NCBI GenBank assembly: GCA_015657535.1
Contig: JADHZB010002127.1
Location: 1-17,026, forward strand
Length of the DNA: 17,026 nt
Origin: Nephromyces sp. MM_2019
Taxonomy: Eukaryota > Apicomplexa > Aconoidasida > Nephromycida
Reading direction: 5' to 3'
The notes under the pieces were generated by a model that had not been told where the DNA came from, ran no database searches, and worked only from the letters and a program-made list of their open reading frames with translations. Each line of letters opens with the position of its first letter. Position 1 is the first letter of the stretch. The position numbers were made by a program, and so were the translations under genes. Of this stretch, positions 1-10,400 are shown one piece after another.

Positions 1-36
1 CCCAAATTCATCCCCCCCATCCACCTCCCACCTCAC

Positions 37-1284
37 CTCTTTAGCCAAAAATTCCCTAGAAAAAGCGCCAAATCTCCTTATATAATCAACAAAAAGAGGG
101 ATGGAAATGCTCTGAAAAGCTCTACTCATCAAAGCCACTATAAAAGGAGCGGATTCAGAGGCTGCTACCCTCAAATCTCGTTGGAAGTTGAAGCTCAGCA
201 ATGACTGATACCTTTGATAGCTAGGATTATCTCTAAACTTTGCGATATGACTAGCTATTCTTAGAGCTTCTTCAGAGGGAAGATCCTTAACCAACTTAAA
301 CATTAAGAGCTTGTGAAGCTCATCTAAGGGCAGACTGTCTATATCTAGCACTTGTATCTTCCTCGTCTTCATAGAGAAGCTTGAAGATCTCTCTCTAGAA
401 ATGTCAAAAACCTGCTTTTTAGAAGATTTTCCGCTGTTTTTGAAGGTATTTGAAGTAGATTCTTTGCTAGTAGGAGGTAGACTAGCTATTGAAGATGCTA
501 CTAGCAGATTCTGGAAGGTGGTATTCTTACTGGCAGCCTTATAGGCTGCACGTAAATTTAGAGACTGGCGCTTGTATCTGCGAGGATTACTAGGGGGGTT
601 TCTAGTCCCTACATGTTGAGAGAAGGCTTCTTGATGAACGTGTGTGTTTGGGGAAAAGCTAGAGTGTGTGCCCAGAGACGGTTGATGGTGGTGGGGGCTA
701 GAAGGGGTGGGAGAGGGTGGAGGTGGGTGGTGATGGGTGTGAAAAGGTGTGGGGGGGGAGGGTGGAACATCTCCTGGAGATGGTTTTCCTGTGTGTGCAA
801 AGTAGCGATAGTGACTTATTGCGTCTCCCAAACCAAGCTTTGCTCTGTGTGTAGAAGAGGAAATTGAGCAGAGCAAGCCCTTCATAGGGGGGGGGTAGTG
901 ATTTGGAGTGTGTTTCTTGCTTTCTAGGCATGTGCTTGCTATACTAGAATCTTCTCTATTCGCCCATATTGAGTGTGCTTCTAGAGACGTTTGTGTGCTA
1001 GATATGCTCCGAGATCTGAGGTTAGTAAAGGGTGGAAAACTACCATAGAAACAGTGAAAACCACTGCTTCTAAAGGCAGAATCACGGAGTGTGTGTGGAG
1101 GCAAAAGCCCATACTTCATAGAGAAGAGTAGCTCCCAGTAAATCTCGCACCTCCTCTTGTCTTCAGCCTTACTTCCACCTTGATAGAGACTAGGTAACTT
1201 CGCCGTAGAAGCAGCGATTTGTCGTTTCTGCAACAAAAAGTCGATGAAAAGCAAAGTATTTGGAAAAGGGAGAAAACTGAGTGC
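37..1284 (-). CDS. Large coding exon 2 of the minus-strand gene (416 codons)
   Basis: The minus strand is open without a stop from the TAG acceptor (1287-1285) to the donor GTGAGG at 36-31. The first in-frame stop upstream is that acceptor TAG itself, preceded by a pyrimidine-rich stretch, which argues that it is the true exon edge. Beyond position 37 the frame stays open to the window edge, but the sequence turns G-rich like the intron starts of the plus-strand gene, so I end the exon at GAG. The middle third encodes low-complexity Pro, His and Ser (about 640-790). The last 300 bases encode helix-rich sequence such as LPLDELHKLLMFKLVKDLP and LRIASHIAKFRDNP. An internal Met at about residue 333 (codon at 372-370) could be mistaken for a start. 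Confidence 0.72.
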
Positions 1285-2554
1285 CTAAAAAGAGGGAACA
1301 ACAAAATTTCTACGAGTGTGTGTGTGTGCACGTGTTTGTGTATGGCTGCCTGTGTGCGGACTGTTTGGTGTGTTTGTGTGTGTTTGTGTTTCAGTATGTG
1401 TGTGTCGGTGTTTTTGGGGTGCGTTTACGACGCTTAAAACTATGGCGGGTGTGTGTTTCCATGAGCCAGTGCATGCAGGTGTGTTAGTGCTGGTGCAATC
1501 GCATACTGACATGTGTAAGCCTCCCTGTGAGAGAGATAAAAATGCCTGTCTGAGTGACTGTACGTACACTACATGCAGGTGCACAACTGCAGGTAAACAC
1601 ACATGCGTCCATCACTATAGGTGCACACGCAAGTTCAAAGAAACACCCACAAACAGAACAGCACACACACGCACAATCACAAAAGCACACACGTACGCAC
1701 ACATACATGCAGACAACATAAACACAAAAAAACACACATGCACAAGCACACACACACACACACACGGAAGAACAAAATAATTTCTAAAAATAAACGGATT
1801 AATCTTTCACACACAAAAAACTATCAATCTTCCCCCTCAATCTCACATACACCAAAGGATTTCAGGCTACGCCTACAAGCAGCTCATCATACGCTCTTAA
1901 AGGAAACTCATACTTCATTCTAATAACGATAATATATGCCTTAAACCCTCAAATTTCCCTATTCCATGCAAAATTCGCCGTATTTCTACACACACACACC
2001 ACATAATGCATAACTCTCCTCTTCTACATAAACTATAGACGATTTCTACACACACACACAGAAAAATCTTCAAGATCGCTCTTACACATAAAAAGCAGGC
2101 GATTTTTCCATACGCCCAAGCCAAAACTCCTCATCAAACACTCGCTTACATCCGAGATATCTTGAAAAAAACATCTTCATATAGAAAGCTCGTAATATAC
2201 CCACTTATACACAGCCTCACTTCATTATCTTCACATACACATATGAAGTACAGCGAGAAGGTAGAAGTGTGCTATAGAAGCAAACAAATTTAATGAAGAG
2301 GGCGATGTATCCATCGAATACTACCCTCTTTAAACCAAATCTTCCGATTTCAAAGCAATCAGGCATGAAGTAGGAAAAAAGCACACACACACACAAAGAT
2401 TGAAGACAAAACTTATTCGCTATATCTTCACACAAAATCCACAACCTCCACTAAACTGGAAAATACTCACCAGATGTATACCCCATAGTGAGCTCGAGGA
2501 GGTAACTTCCTTAAGGAGCCCAACACTGGGTGAAGAAGCAGATCGCCAAAGCAT
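37..2554 (-). CDS. Partial gene: putative organellar RNA-binding helical-repeat protein (exons 2471-2554 and 37-1284)
   Basis: I read a two-exon 5' portion on the minus strand. Exon 1 (2554 down to 2471) starts at an ATG preceded two codons upstream by an in-frame TGA region and ends CTG|GTGAGT. Exon 2 (1284 down to 37) follows a TTTTTAG acceptor and ends GAG|GTGAGG. Both boundaries are phase 0, giving 444 residues before the gene leaves the window. The N-terminus (MLWRSASSPSVGLLKEV) is Ser/Arg-rich with one acidic residue, as in mitochondrial presequences. Residues about 30-110 look structured, 190-260 are a Pro/His/Ser-rich linker, and 340-444 are regularly spaced amphipathic helices ending in RAFQSISIPLFVDYIRRF. 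That last pattern resembles the octotricopeptide/HPR repeats of RAP-domain proteins, which bind organellar RNA. The RAP domain itself would lie outside the window. The function is inference; the large exon is well supported by its uninterrupted frame. Confidence 0.6.
1315..1505. repeat. TG-rich microsatellite region (plus strand)
   Basis: Interrupted TG repeats such as TGTGTGTGTGCACGTG and TTTGTGTGTGTTTGTG run from 1315 to about 1420 and more sparsely to 1500. They create several long frames of Cys/Val codons on the plus strand, which I do not regard as genes. On the sense strand of the overlapping intron this is the CA-rich 3' part. Confidence 0.7.
1615..1775. repeat. CA-rich microsatellite region (plus strand)
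   Basis: Interrupted CA repeats (CACACACACG, ACACGTACGCACAC and a run of CA at about 1746-1765) fill this stretch. They lie 200-300 bases from the TG tract at 1315-1500 and are complementary to it, so the intron RNA could fold back on itself here. Confidence 0.7.
1976..2115. repeat. Degenerate 60-bp tandem repeat in intron 1 of the minus-strand gene
   Basis: The segments starting at 1981, 2041 and 2101 align column by column at exactly 60 bases. The block ATTTCTACACACACACAC is shared by the first two, CTT-ACATAAA recurs at about 2030 and 2090, and GATTT recurs at 2041 and 2101. The third copy is strongly decayed, and weaker resemblance may extend to 1921 and 2161. Confidence 0.55.
2471..2554 (-). 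CDS. First coding exon of the minus-strand gene (28 codons, presequence-like)
   Basis: Reading leftward from the ATG at 2554-2552, 28 open codons end in CTG directly before GTGAGT at 2470-2465, a near-consensus donor. Phase 0 matches the phase-0 acceptor of the large exon at 1284. The encoded peptide begins MLWRSASSPSVGLLKEV and ends SSLWGIHL, compatible with a mitochondrial targeting signal. An alternative is that the exon starts at the acceptor-like CACCCAG|T (2525) and is internal, with the true start further upstream. I prefer the ATG because no convincing upstream exon in phase was found. Confidence 0.45.
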
Positions 2555-2562
2555 TCAAAGAG

Positions 2563-2610
2563 TTAAAGGCTGAAATTAGCGAAAGAGAGAGCAAATCGTC
2601 GTCTGGGCAT
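2563..2610 (-). other. Possible short upstream ORF in the 5' leader of the minus-strand gene
   Basis: An ATG at 2610-2608 on the minus strand opens 15 codons (beginning MPRRRF) closed by TAA at 2565-2563, 8 bases before the proposed start at 2554. It is in a different frame from the gene. If transcription starts further upstream it would act as an upstream ORF. The transcript start is unknown, so this is only a possibility. Confidence 0.25.
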
Positions 2611-3359
2611 AAGAAAACCCCCCCTTCTTCATTAAAAAAAAGGAAAAAAACGGCAAAAAATTCAGCTTACTGAGTGCTTAGCATACAGTCATCTTCATGC
2701 AGTGAGGATTTGAATCTTCATGCTTTTTCAGCGAGTGAAAGTCGTGAAGATTGCGAAAATAAGGTTTTCAATGAGAAGAGAGTGAAGTATTGTATACATT
2801 TTCTTGTCTTCTTCTTATTATTCTTTATCTTCTTTTGCTTCTTCCCATTCTTGTCCTTCTCAATCCTCACCCTTCTCTCAAAAAAAAAAGTAAACTAGAA
2901 AAAATATATAAAAATGGGCAAATTGCACAGAAATTATACGAAATTCGATAATATAATTTACCCTCTTTTTCCTGTTTCTAATTTCCTCAAACTGGAGCAT
3001 AGAGAGTTTCCTCTTCATAAAATCACATTCATACGCTAAATTAGAGGGAATTTAATTTTTTTGCCATATTGTCTGCTTTTTCTGTTGAGAAGATGAGGAA
3101 AAATCCGCTAAAAGTTTGCATATGTTAAAGCGCAGGATGATGAAGAGAAAACGACGATTACACGCTTGTCAAGAAGCCTTATGAGGATTGAAGAAAATAT
3201 ACGTGGAAAATAAGAGAAATCGCAGCTTCAAGAAGTAGAAGTTGAGCTGAGGGAGGTAGCGATGAAGTTTCTGCAACTTTAAAAAAAAAGGTCTTTTATT
3301 ATATGGGTGTATGCGTGTGCGCGTTATATGTGTGCGGCACATCTGCGATGTGTGCTGTC

Positions 3360-3515
3360 CTCGCACGCATAAACAGGCACACCAACACACACAGCCAAAG
3401 AGCAGCGCACACACACACAAACAGGCACACACACACCAACAATCACCCTACAGGCACACTCCTACACACACACCAGCAACCACGATACAACACCGAAACA
3501 AACAAGCACACATAA
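3360..3515. repeat. CA-rich microsatellite region in the intergenic region
   Basis: Repeated ACACACAC blocks interrupted by CCAACA, CAGGCA and similar units fill this stretch. The frames it opens on both strands (His/Thr-rich on plus, Cys/Val-rich on minus) are repeat translation rather than genes. Confidence 0.65.
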
Positions 3516-3780
3516 AGATGCATACTACCACTTTAACACATGCTAGTTTGCGCTGGAGCACCTCTGTTCCCTTGCAGGGAAGATTTCCACTATAATCTGG
3601 TTCTCTGTGCTGACATACAAGCCTGCATGCTCGCTGATTGTGTGGAATTTCATACGTTAAACATAAGAGAGAAGAGGGGTTCCATTGTGTGTTACAACTC
3701 AAAAGCAAAGGAGACTTGACATACTGAGAAACTCTTCTTGCATTCATCTTATTACACACACACAGCTGCCTCGTGTTACT

Positions 3781-3900
3781 TACATCTTCAAATCATAGAC
3801 ACACACACACGGAGCGCTTTCCATAGCTTCACATAAACCCGCCCCCCACACACAGACAGGAAGACTTTCCACATCTTCACTTAAACCAGCCCCCCCCATA
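3781..3900. repeat. 48-bp tandem repeat upstream of the plus-strand gene
   Basis: CTTTCCATAGCTTCACATAA (3817) recurs as CTTTCCACATCTTCACTTAA (3865), each followed by ACC, GC and a C-run, which gives a 48-base period. A weaker earlier copy around ACATCTTCAAATCATAGAC (3782) precedes a CA run. It lies about 190-300 bases upstream of the start codon. Confidence 0.5.
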
Positions 3901-4088
3901 CCCCCTCCACATACACACACAACTACCTGCAAACCGAAACCTTCCCCATCTACATGGATGCAACACAGTCAAACACAGCACGTCTTCTGGCAACTCTATG
4001 CCTCTTATTTTCCCCACACAAACACCATTTTTCTACCATTTCCCCAATTTTTCGCTGTTTTTATACGAAAGATTAATTCCTCCACTTC

Positions 4089-4435
4089 ATGGAGATGGAA
4101 GCTTTCAATGAAAGCCTCCGCTCTTCATCTTTGAGCTCTGTTCCTCAGATAAAAGCTCGAATTAAGAAGCTGATGCTTTCCTTCTGCTCACCCTTTTATG
4201 CAGTAAGAAATGAAGCTTTCGCTTCTCTCATCTCTATAGTTCAAGCTCAAGCAGGTGGTGACACCAACAGCCAGCAGAACATAGACTTCCTGATGACGTT
4301 TCTTTTTGATATAGGATTCTCTACTTCTTTAGAGTTATTTAGTAGCGCTTCTATGAGTGGTGTACATCCACTAAATCCGTCTAATTCTCTACCTCCTTCC
4401 CGAGAAAACCACACACTATCTGCTTCTGGATTCCC
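4089..4435 (+). CDS. Exon 1 of the large gene (residues 1-116)
   Basis: The exon starts ATGGAGATGG; the second ATG at 4095 is also in frame and could be used. It ends CC|GTAAGC, leaving two bases of a codon completed by G of exon 2 (Pro). Reading on into the intron gives CCG TAA, an immediate stop. It encodes an N-terminal helical segment (PQIKARIKKLMLSFCSPF, then NEAFASLISIVQAQ) followed by a Ser/Pro-rich linker near its end. Confidence 0.8.
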
Positions 4436-7400
4436 GTAAGCTCATTGTATAGATAAAATGATGGAAAAGTGGGAATTTGCAATGAAAATTTGAAGTTCTT
4501 TGATGATGCACGTGATGTGTGTGTATTGGTTGTTAGATTAGGTAATGTGGTGTGGTTGTAATGTGTGGGGGATTTGTGGGTGATATGCGGATTATGTGTG
4601 TGTTGGTGTGTGGGTTTCGTGCTTAGTTTAGATAGTGTCATGTGCTTTCCTCAAGTACAACTCTCACATGAGTCTCCTGTGTGTGTGCATCTCTCATGTG
4701 TATCTCCTCTCTCTCTTCCTCTGATCTTACTTTCTAGGTTAGAAAACACCCCTCAACGCTACAATATGTTTTCTCCGAATGACGATGAGGGAGAGCTCTT
4801 CTTTGATGCTTCCTTTATGGCTATCCCAGCACTCTCTAGCATCTTCAAACTCATTGAAGATTCCATCTTCGGTGTAGATGTAGTGATGAGCAAGATCTTT
4901 GCGGTTTTACTGAGCTTTTGGAAGGTTTTTGTTTCTCATGAGAAGAAGGGAAAAGTAGCTTCTCAGCTAAGAACTTTCTACAGTTTGATCTTGAAGCATA
5001 CTATAAAGCAAGTGTTGAGATTGGCAGACTGTGGGATTCTGCCTATATCTCCAGATAACTTGGAAAACAGAGGGGAAAAGAGTAGAGCTGAAGGAGCTCC
5101 TGAGAGATCCTCTGCGAAAGAAGATCTTGTGATGAAGGATGCGAAGAAAGAAGGCGAGAAATCGCAATCTTCAAAGAAATTGGGGGGTTTTTCTGTTGGT
5201 AAAGCTACTGAAGCCCCTGGGGGAATGTGTGCAAAAGATATGGAGGAGATGAAGAAGAATAGGATGACTCTGGAGGGAGTAATGAGTAGGTTCTTCGGTA
5301 TGCAGGGGAGTAGCAATAGCGTCTTCCTCTTCTTTGATGGAATCTGCGATTTGCTAGAGAGGGATGGTAGGTGGGGGGTGGTTGGGTAGAAAGAAGTAGT
5401 ACACAGGGTTTCAGTGGGGTTTTGAGGGGGGGGATGTGTGTGAGGTGATTATGGGTTATTTGGATTTGGGAGGATGTGAGAGGATGTAGGGGTTATGAGG
5501 ATTTGGGTATAATTCGAGATGTATGTGTGATGCATTTATATGCTTCAATGTATATCGGTGTGCTTCAATACTTTTTGGTGTGTGTGGGTATGCTTCAATA
5601 TGTTTGCGGGTAATTTTTGTCCTTCAAAGTGCGTGTGCTTCCAACTTATTATGATTTCTGTGGATATCGTAACGTCTCTAGCTTGCATTCGGTGTTTTAT
5701 TTGAACTTAATAGGTTGTATACATAAGCGAGTGTAGATACAGTTTCATATTACCGTGCTCTGCTTATAGGAGCTTTAGCTGCTAAAACATACAATCACCG
5801 ACCTTCTGCAAGTGCTAAGATGCACCCTACGTTTTGATATCGCATATAATATATATTAAGAAGATTAGAAAATAGTACACACAAACAGACTGGCAGACAC
5901 AAGCACACACCAAGCGAGTCATGAACAAGCCAACTCACCCGAAAGCACACACCGACGCAACAGCGCATACTCGCACACCACCACTCTCACACCCACACGC
6001 ACCCCCAGACTAGTACTCTCGCACTTGCACACTCCCAACCACACCCTCACACCCACATACTCTCACCCNCCCCCCCCCACACACACACACACACACACAC
6101 ACTCCTAATTATCTAGTATAATCATCTCTATCCTCCTTCACGGTTAAAGCCTCACCGAATTCATCGCCATTTTACTCTTCAGAATACTCTGAGAATGCAG
6201 CAAAGGAGGCAGAGCTGAGGGTACAGATTCTCAAATGTTTTCGCCGAGCTTTCCTCTCTGTGCAAGCTAGAGGGATGCAGTATCAGCTATCATTCGATAG
6301 ATTCATCCTTACACTAAAGGCTTACGGTTTTCCTTACACTCAGTATGGCTTTGATATGTTCATTACTCTTGTTGAGATTTGCAGCTGCGTAAACGATGAA
6401 TTGATGTTCTTTAACGGTAACTTCTGATGTTTTTTTAGATTTTTTTTGTGGGCTATTGGTTGAAGAAGAAGAAGAAGGATGAGAAGGAGAAGAGGATTTT
6501 TTTTTTATTTTTGTATGTTTTTTGCTGTTTGTGGTTGATTAGGAGAAGGAAGTAAACTTTTAGTGCTTTTAGGGGAGGGTTTTGTTTGTTGAAGCGGTAG
6601 ATTTCGCTGGATGGGGGGGTTTGGTGAAGAGGTGCTGAAGATTCGATGGAATTTGATGAATTTTCGTCAATTATGACGAAATGCGATGAATTTTTCTGCA
6701 GTGTGCTGCTATCTAAAACCTCCAATATCCCTTTTAAAAGCTCCTTCGTGTGTGTGTGTGTGTGTCTGTGTGTGCGTGTTGACCTTCACCATAGGTTTAA
6801 TGTCGATCTTATGCTGCATAAATGAGGGGAGATCTACTATTTTTCGGCTTGAAGAGGCAGCTAGGAAAAGTGATAATCATACTGCTGAAGATGTTGGAAA
6901 GCTGGAATCTGATTATAGTATAAACTCAGAAGAAGCGAACCATCAACTCGCCGAAGGTGTGAAGATTCTTCACCTTTCAAGGATTATCTTATCATTCTGT
7001 GGAATCAATCGGCTATGCTTCTTGAGGTGAGGTATATATGATGGGTACATGCACACACACAAGGGATAGAGACACATCATGCGCATACACAAGGGATAGA
7101 GACACATAAGGGATGCAAACAAGGAATGCATGTGTGTGCACAATGGTGTATGTACACCTGGGGAAGCAGGATAAAACTGTGCACTTTCGAGCTGCGTTTT
7201 TATTAAGATCTTGGTTGGCGTTTGGGTTAGCAGTTTCTTTATCTTCAGAGATATTCGGTTAATAAGACATGCTTCGACTGTGTGTGTCTGCCTCAGTATA
7301 TTCATAGCTTCCTAGTTTCATGGGCTTCATTGATGCTTTTCCAGCTATTTGCTAAAGAGAGAGATGCGTGTGATAAGTAAGAATCGGATTCTTTGCCTCT

Positions 7401-10400
7401 TGTTAGATGTTTTTGTGCCTTTAAACGGTTCTGAATACTCTTCACTACTCACGCCAGGAAGAATTGTTTGTCTCTTTCTATTATAAGCTGTATTCTTACA
7501 TTGGGTTTTGGCCTAGTAGAAGAGAATAAGCACACACAGCTCAGCTCACACACAGACTCAGCAGTTTTGCGTGCCGTTAAATCAACTTTCTCAAACTCAT
7601 AGAAACTGAGGAAAGCACATACACGCGAGCACACCCGCAAGAGCTTTGCTTCGGCTTGAATCGAATTTCCTGCACCTCCAACGCACACCCAAATCCGCAC
7701 ACCCGCACGCTAGAACTCACACGCCAATACCCATGCATCAACAAACACCCTCTCACCCGCATGACGACACGCACACACCCACCCACACACATCCCCTTCT
7801 TTTCAGATTGCAAGGCTCTGACACAGCAACCCTATTGAGTCGGCTAAGAAAAGTCTTTCAGGCGTTTTCAGAGCTGGGCACACCTCCCCAACACTGCTCT
7901 CTACCAAGATCCTCCTCTGAAAAGCCTTCCTCCTCCCCACTTCACCCGGCACACACTACTCACAAAGTAGATAGCTCTACTACCTCCTCCAAGTCGTCTG
8001 TGTTAATGTTAGGTATCAGCGTGCAACTCTCAAACTGCAAGTCGATCTACTTGCTCTCCTCTCTGATGCTGAACAGCGTTGGATGGCTGCTTTGGACTTC
8101 CAATGATGGTGCTGAGCAGCAAAGCCTCCTCTTCTGTATAGATTCAATCATAAAGCTGTTTGCTTTGAGAGTTTCTAGTGTGTTGAAAGTCGTTAAGAAT
8201 GCTTTAAATAGGAGCGTCTCTGTGAAGAAAGGAGGGAGTAGCTGCTCTTTTTTTCACACTGATGAGGGAGGAGAAGAAGAAGAAGAAGTGAGCCTTCAAA
8301 GGCGAGCATTTGGAGGTGCCAATGAGTTAGTTTCTGAAATTTCGTATTGTAGAGAATCCGAAGAGATGATGAAACAGGAGATTCCAGTGATGAAGGAGAT
8401 TTTCAGGAATAAAGAGGATGAAACTGCTGCGATATCTCATCAGTTTTCACCACAGTCGGATGTGTGTTATGATCCTAGTTCTGGTGAGTGTTTAGAGGAT
8501 TTTTGTGCGAATTTGGTGAGATTATTGGGTGTTGTGCTGAATGAACCTCTTTATGAGGATGTGTGTCCGAATTTGGTAAGATTACTGGGAGTTCTGTTAA
8601 TTGGAGCACCCTCTGAGGGTGTGTGAGCAACTACACCTCTCTCAACACTTGTTCGCTCAACTCATCCCCACTCTCCAAGTGTTTGTGTGTAAGTACACCT
8701 CTCCTTCTGCATCTTTCAACTCCTCTAAACATGCAAAAAATGCTTTTTACACACCTTCTCACGCTGTATATACACACCTCACTGGTAATTTCCCTCAAAA
8801 CACTTTGAAAAAACAAAAAAAAAGCCTTCTCTTTATCTCTGCTGCTCTCCTCCCTTCTAACTTCTTCAGATGCATATTTTAATGAAGAAGGAATGCTTCT
8901 CTATGCAGTAGAAAGCTCAAAATTTCAGCAGAGAGAATCGCTTTTTTTAGTGAATATGACGCAAAATGAAGAGAACATCATCCCTCTTCTTCCTCTTTCA
9001 ACCTGTGGTTTGCTAAAGTCAGCGTTACTAGCTCAATATACTTCTTGTCTAGATTCTACATCTTCAAGTCTTCATGGTGACTTGAAGAATGAGAGTGTTG
9101 CGAGCTCATTGGAGATGCTTATTTCAAAAAGCGAGAGTTTCTGGTTGAAATCGTGTTTTATTAAGGTTTCTTCCAATCTGACTAGTCGGGAGGTATTAGC
9201 AGTAGGTAAGGATAATCTTCAAGGGGTGGAAAGCAGCATTCGCACACGCAAAACTTCTGAAGATGAAGCGGACGAGTTTGAAGAGAAGTGCCTTTGCTTT
9301 GCTGTAGGTAGAAATGCAGTAGCATTCTGTGAAGGAGGGCCACCAGAGGCTCTGATGAAGGAGATGCTGTGTGATCTCGCAGAAATCAGTGGCTCATCAT
9401 CAATCCGGAGTAATGAGGTAGCTGATGAAGCAGTACGAAGAAGAGTGGGCTCGGGATTATTGCAAGCGGAGGCAGACGATTCTGGGAAGCACACAGCACA
9501 GCGGGAGTGTGCGACAGGTTCTATTGGAGGGGATGCTCGTTTTTCCTCTTCTTTATCAGCGTTCTCTGTCTCAACATTTGGTTCCACTTTTCCGCCCTCC
9601 TCCACCTCCGCCTTTCTACCCCCCTCCACATCCACCCCCTCCCCTCTCCCCCCCTTCTCCCCCCCTAGAAATGTTAGTTTTTCTCCTCCCCCGACCCGAT
9701 TTTCTTCATGTGCTAATAGGTCCCCCTCCCCCCTGTGTGATTCCAGCTTCTTCGAGAGGTTCCTAGAGAGTAACTCCCTCTACTCTTTGGTTGTATCACT
9801 GGAAATCAACCTGATTCCACTGGTTTTCCTCACTACTTACCTGATTCAAAACATTGATGGAACTATACTTCAAAGAGTCAACGTTATGCTCGCTGAAAAT
9901 CAAGAGAAAGATGAGATGAGCAGTTTGCTTTACAAATCAGCTAAGCTTTCTCCCTCTGCACACACACAAATTAGCGACGAAGAAGCCCTAGAAGATGCAG
10001 ATTTTGCTCCTGAAACTGCTTCGTCTAGAGATTCTCCATATCCGATGGTTTATGATGATTTCTTGGCTCAAACTACGACAATCTACGAGGATTATTTGCT
10101 TACATCCGCTTCTTTATACTTTCCGGCAGTAGGTCTTCAATCTTCCCCCCTGAAACGAGCGCTTTCTAGCATTCAAGCAGCCACTGTTGTGTGTGTTATG
10201 ACGCGTTTTCCCTATAGAAACAGCTTTCAAGAAGGGCTGCTGAAGCTTGCCCTTCGATGGATCTCCTTTTCAGCATTCTCTGATATCTCTGAGGGTATGA
10301 AGTTCCTCTCTGTTCTCTTACCGAGCAGCTTTTTTGTTGAGGAAGAAGCGAGAGCTGGGTGGGGGAGAAGGGTGGGGGAGGCTGTAGTGGCGGGTGGGAT

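Larger units (their letters stand above)
1285..2470 (-). other. Intron 1 of the minus-strand gene, with polarized TG then CA tracts
   Basis: On the sense (minus) strand this intron starts GTGAGTATTTTCCAG and ends in a pyrimidine stretch plus TTTTTAG. It is TG-rich in its middle (plus-strand CA at 1620-1770 and 1981-2060) and CA-rich near its 3' end (plus-strand TG at 1315-1500). A decayed 60-bp tandem repeat lies at 1976-2115. No convincing extra exon was seen; the minus-strand open frames in 1915-2444 consist of CVCV-type repeat translation and leftover intronic sequence. Read-through from exon 1 meets a stop after about 17 codons. Confidence 0.5.
2555..4088. other. Divergent intergenic region between the two genes
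   Basis: This stretch separates the minus-strand start at 2554 from the plus-strand start at 4089. It holds an A/T-rich zone (2620-3100, with TATATAAAAAT at about 2905), a CA-rich zone (3310-3520) next to a short TG-rich patch (3303-3355), a 48-bp repeat (3781-3900), and a pyrimidine-rich leader (about 4000-4088). It probably contains both promoters and 5' leaders. No TATA box, initiator or RNA gene can be assigned with confidence. Confidence 0.5.
5367..6182 (+). other. Intron 2 of the large gene (816 bases), G-rich at the 5' end and C/CA-rich at the 3' end
   Basis: The intron opens GTAGGTGGGGGGTGGTTGGG and stays G/T-rich to about 5480. Between 5541 and 5645 the motif TGCTTCAAT recurs. From about 5876 it switches to CA- and C-rich sequence, including an ambiguous base at 6069, a C run and (AC)12 at 6079-6102. 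It ends TTTTACTCTTCAG. No exon with matching phases was found inside. Confidence 0.75.

Noticed and set aside
1219..1923. Several overlapping frames on both strands of 70-150 codons
   Set aside because: They derive from TG and CA microsatellites inside the minus-strand gene's intron; amino-acid content is CVCV or HTHT.
7343..7380. Possible mini-exon in intron 4 after TTTTCCAG and before GTAAGA
   Set aside because: Its length leaves the wrong phase for exon 5, and it has no independent coding support.
8601..8882. 93-codon frame between exons 5 and 6
   Set aside because: It spans intron 5, overlaps the acceptor and is out of phase with both neighbours.
9425..9766. Second plus-strand frame of 113 codons overlapping exon 6
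   Set aside because: It is a shadow frame; its Pro runs come from the C-rich tract, and the exon 6 frame is open over 2.8 kb.
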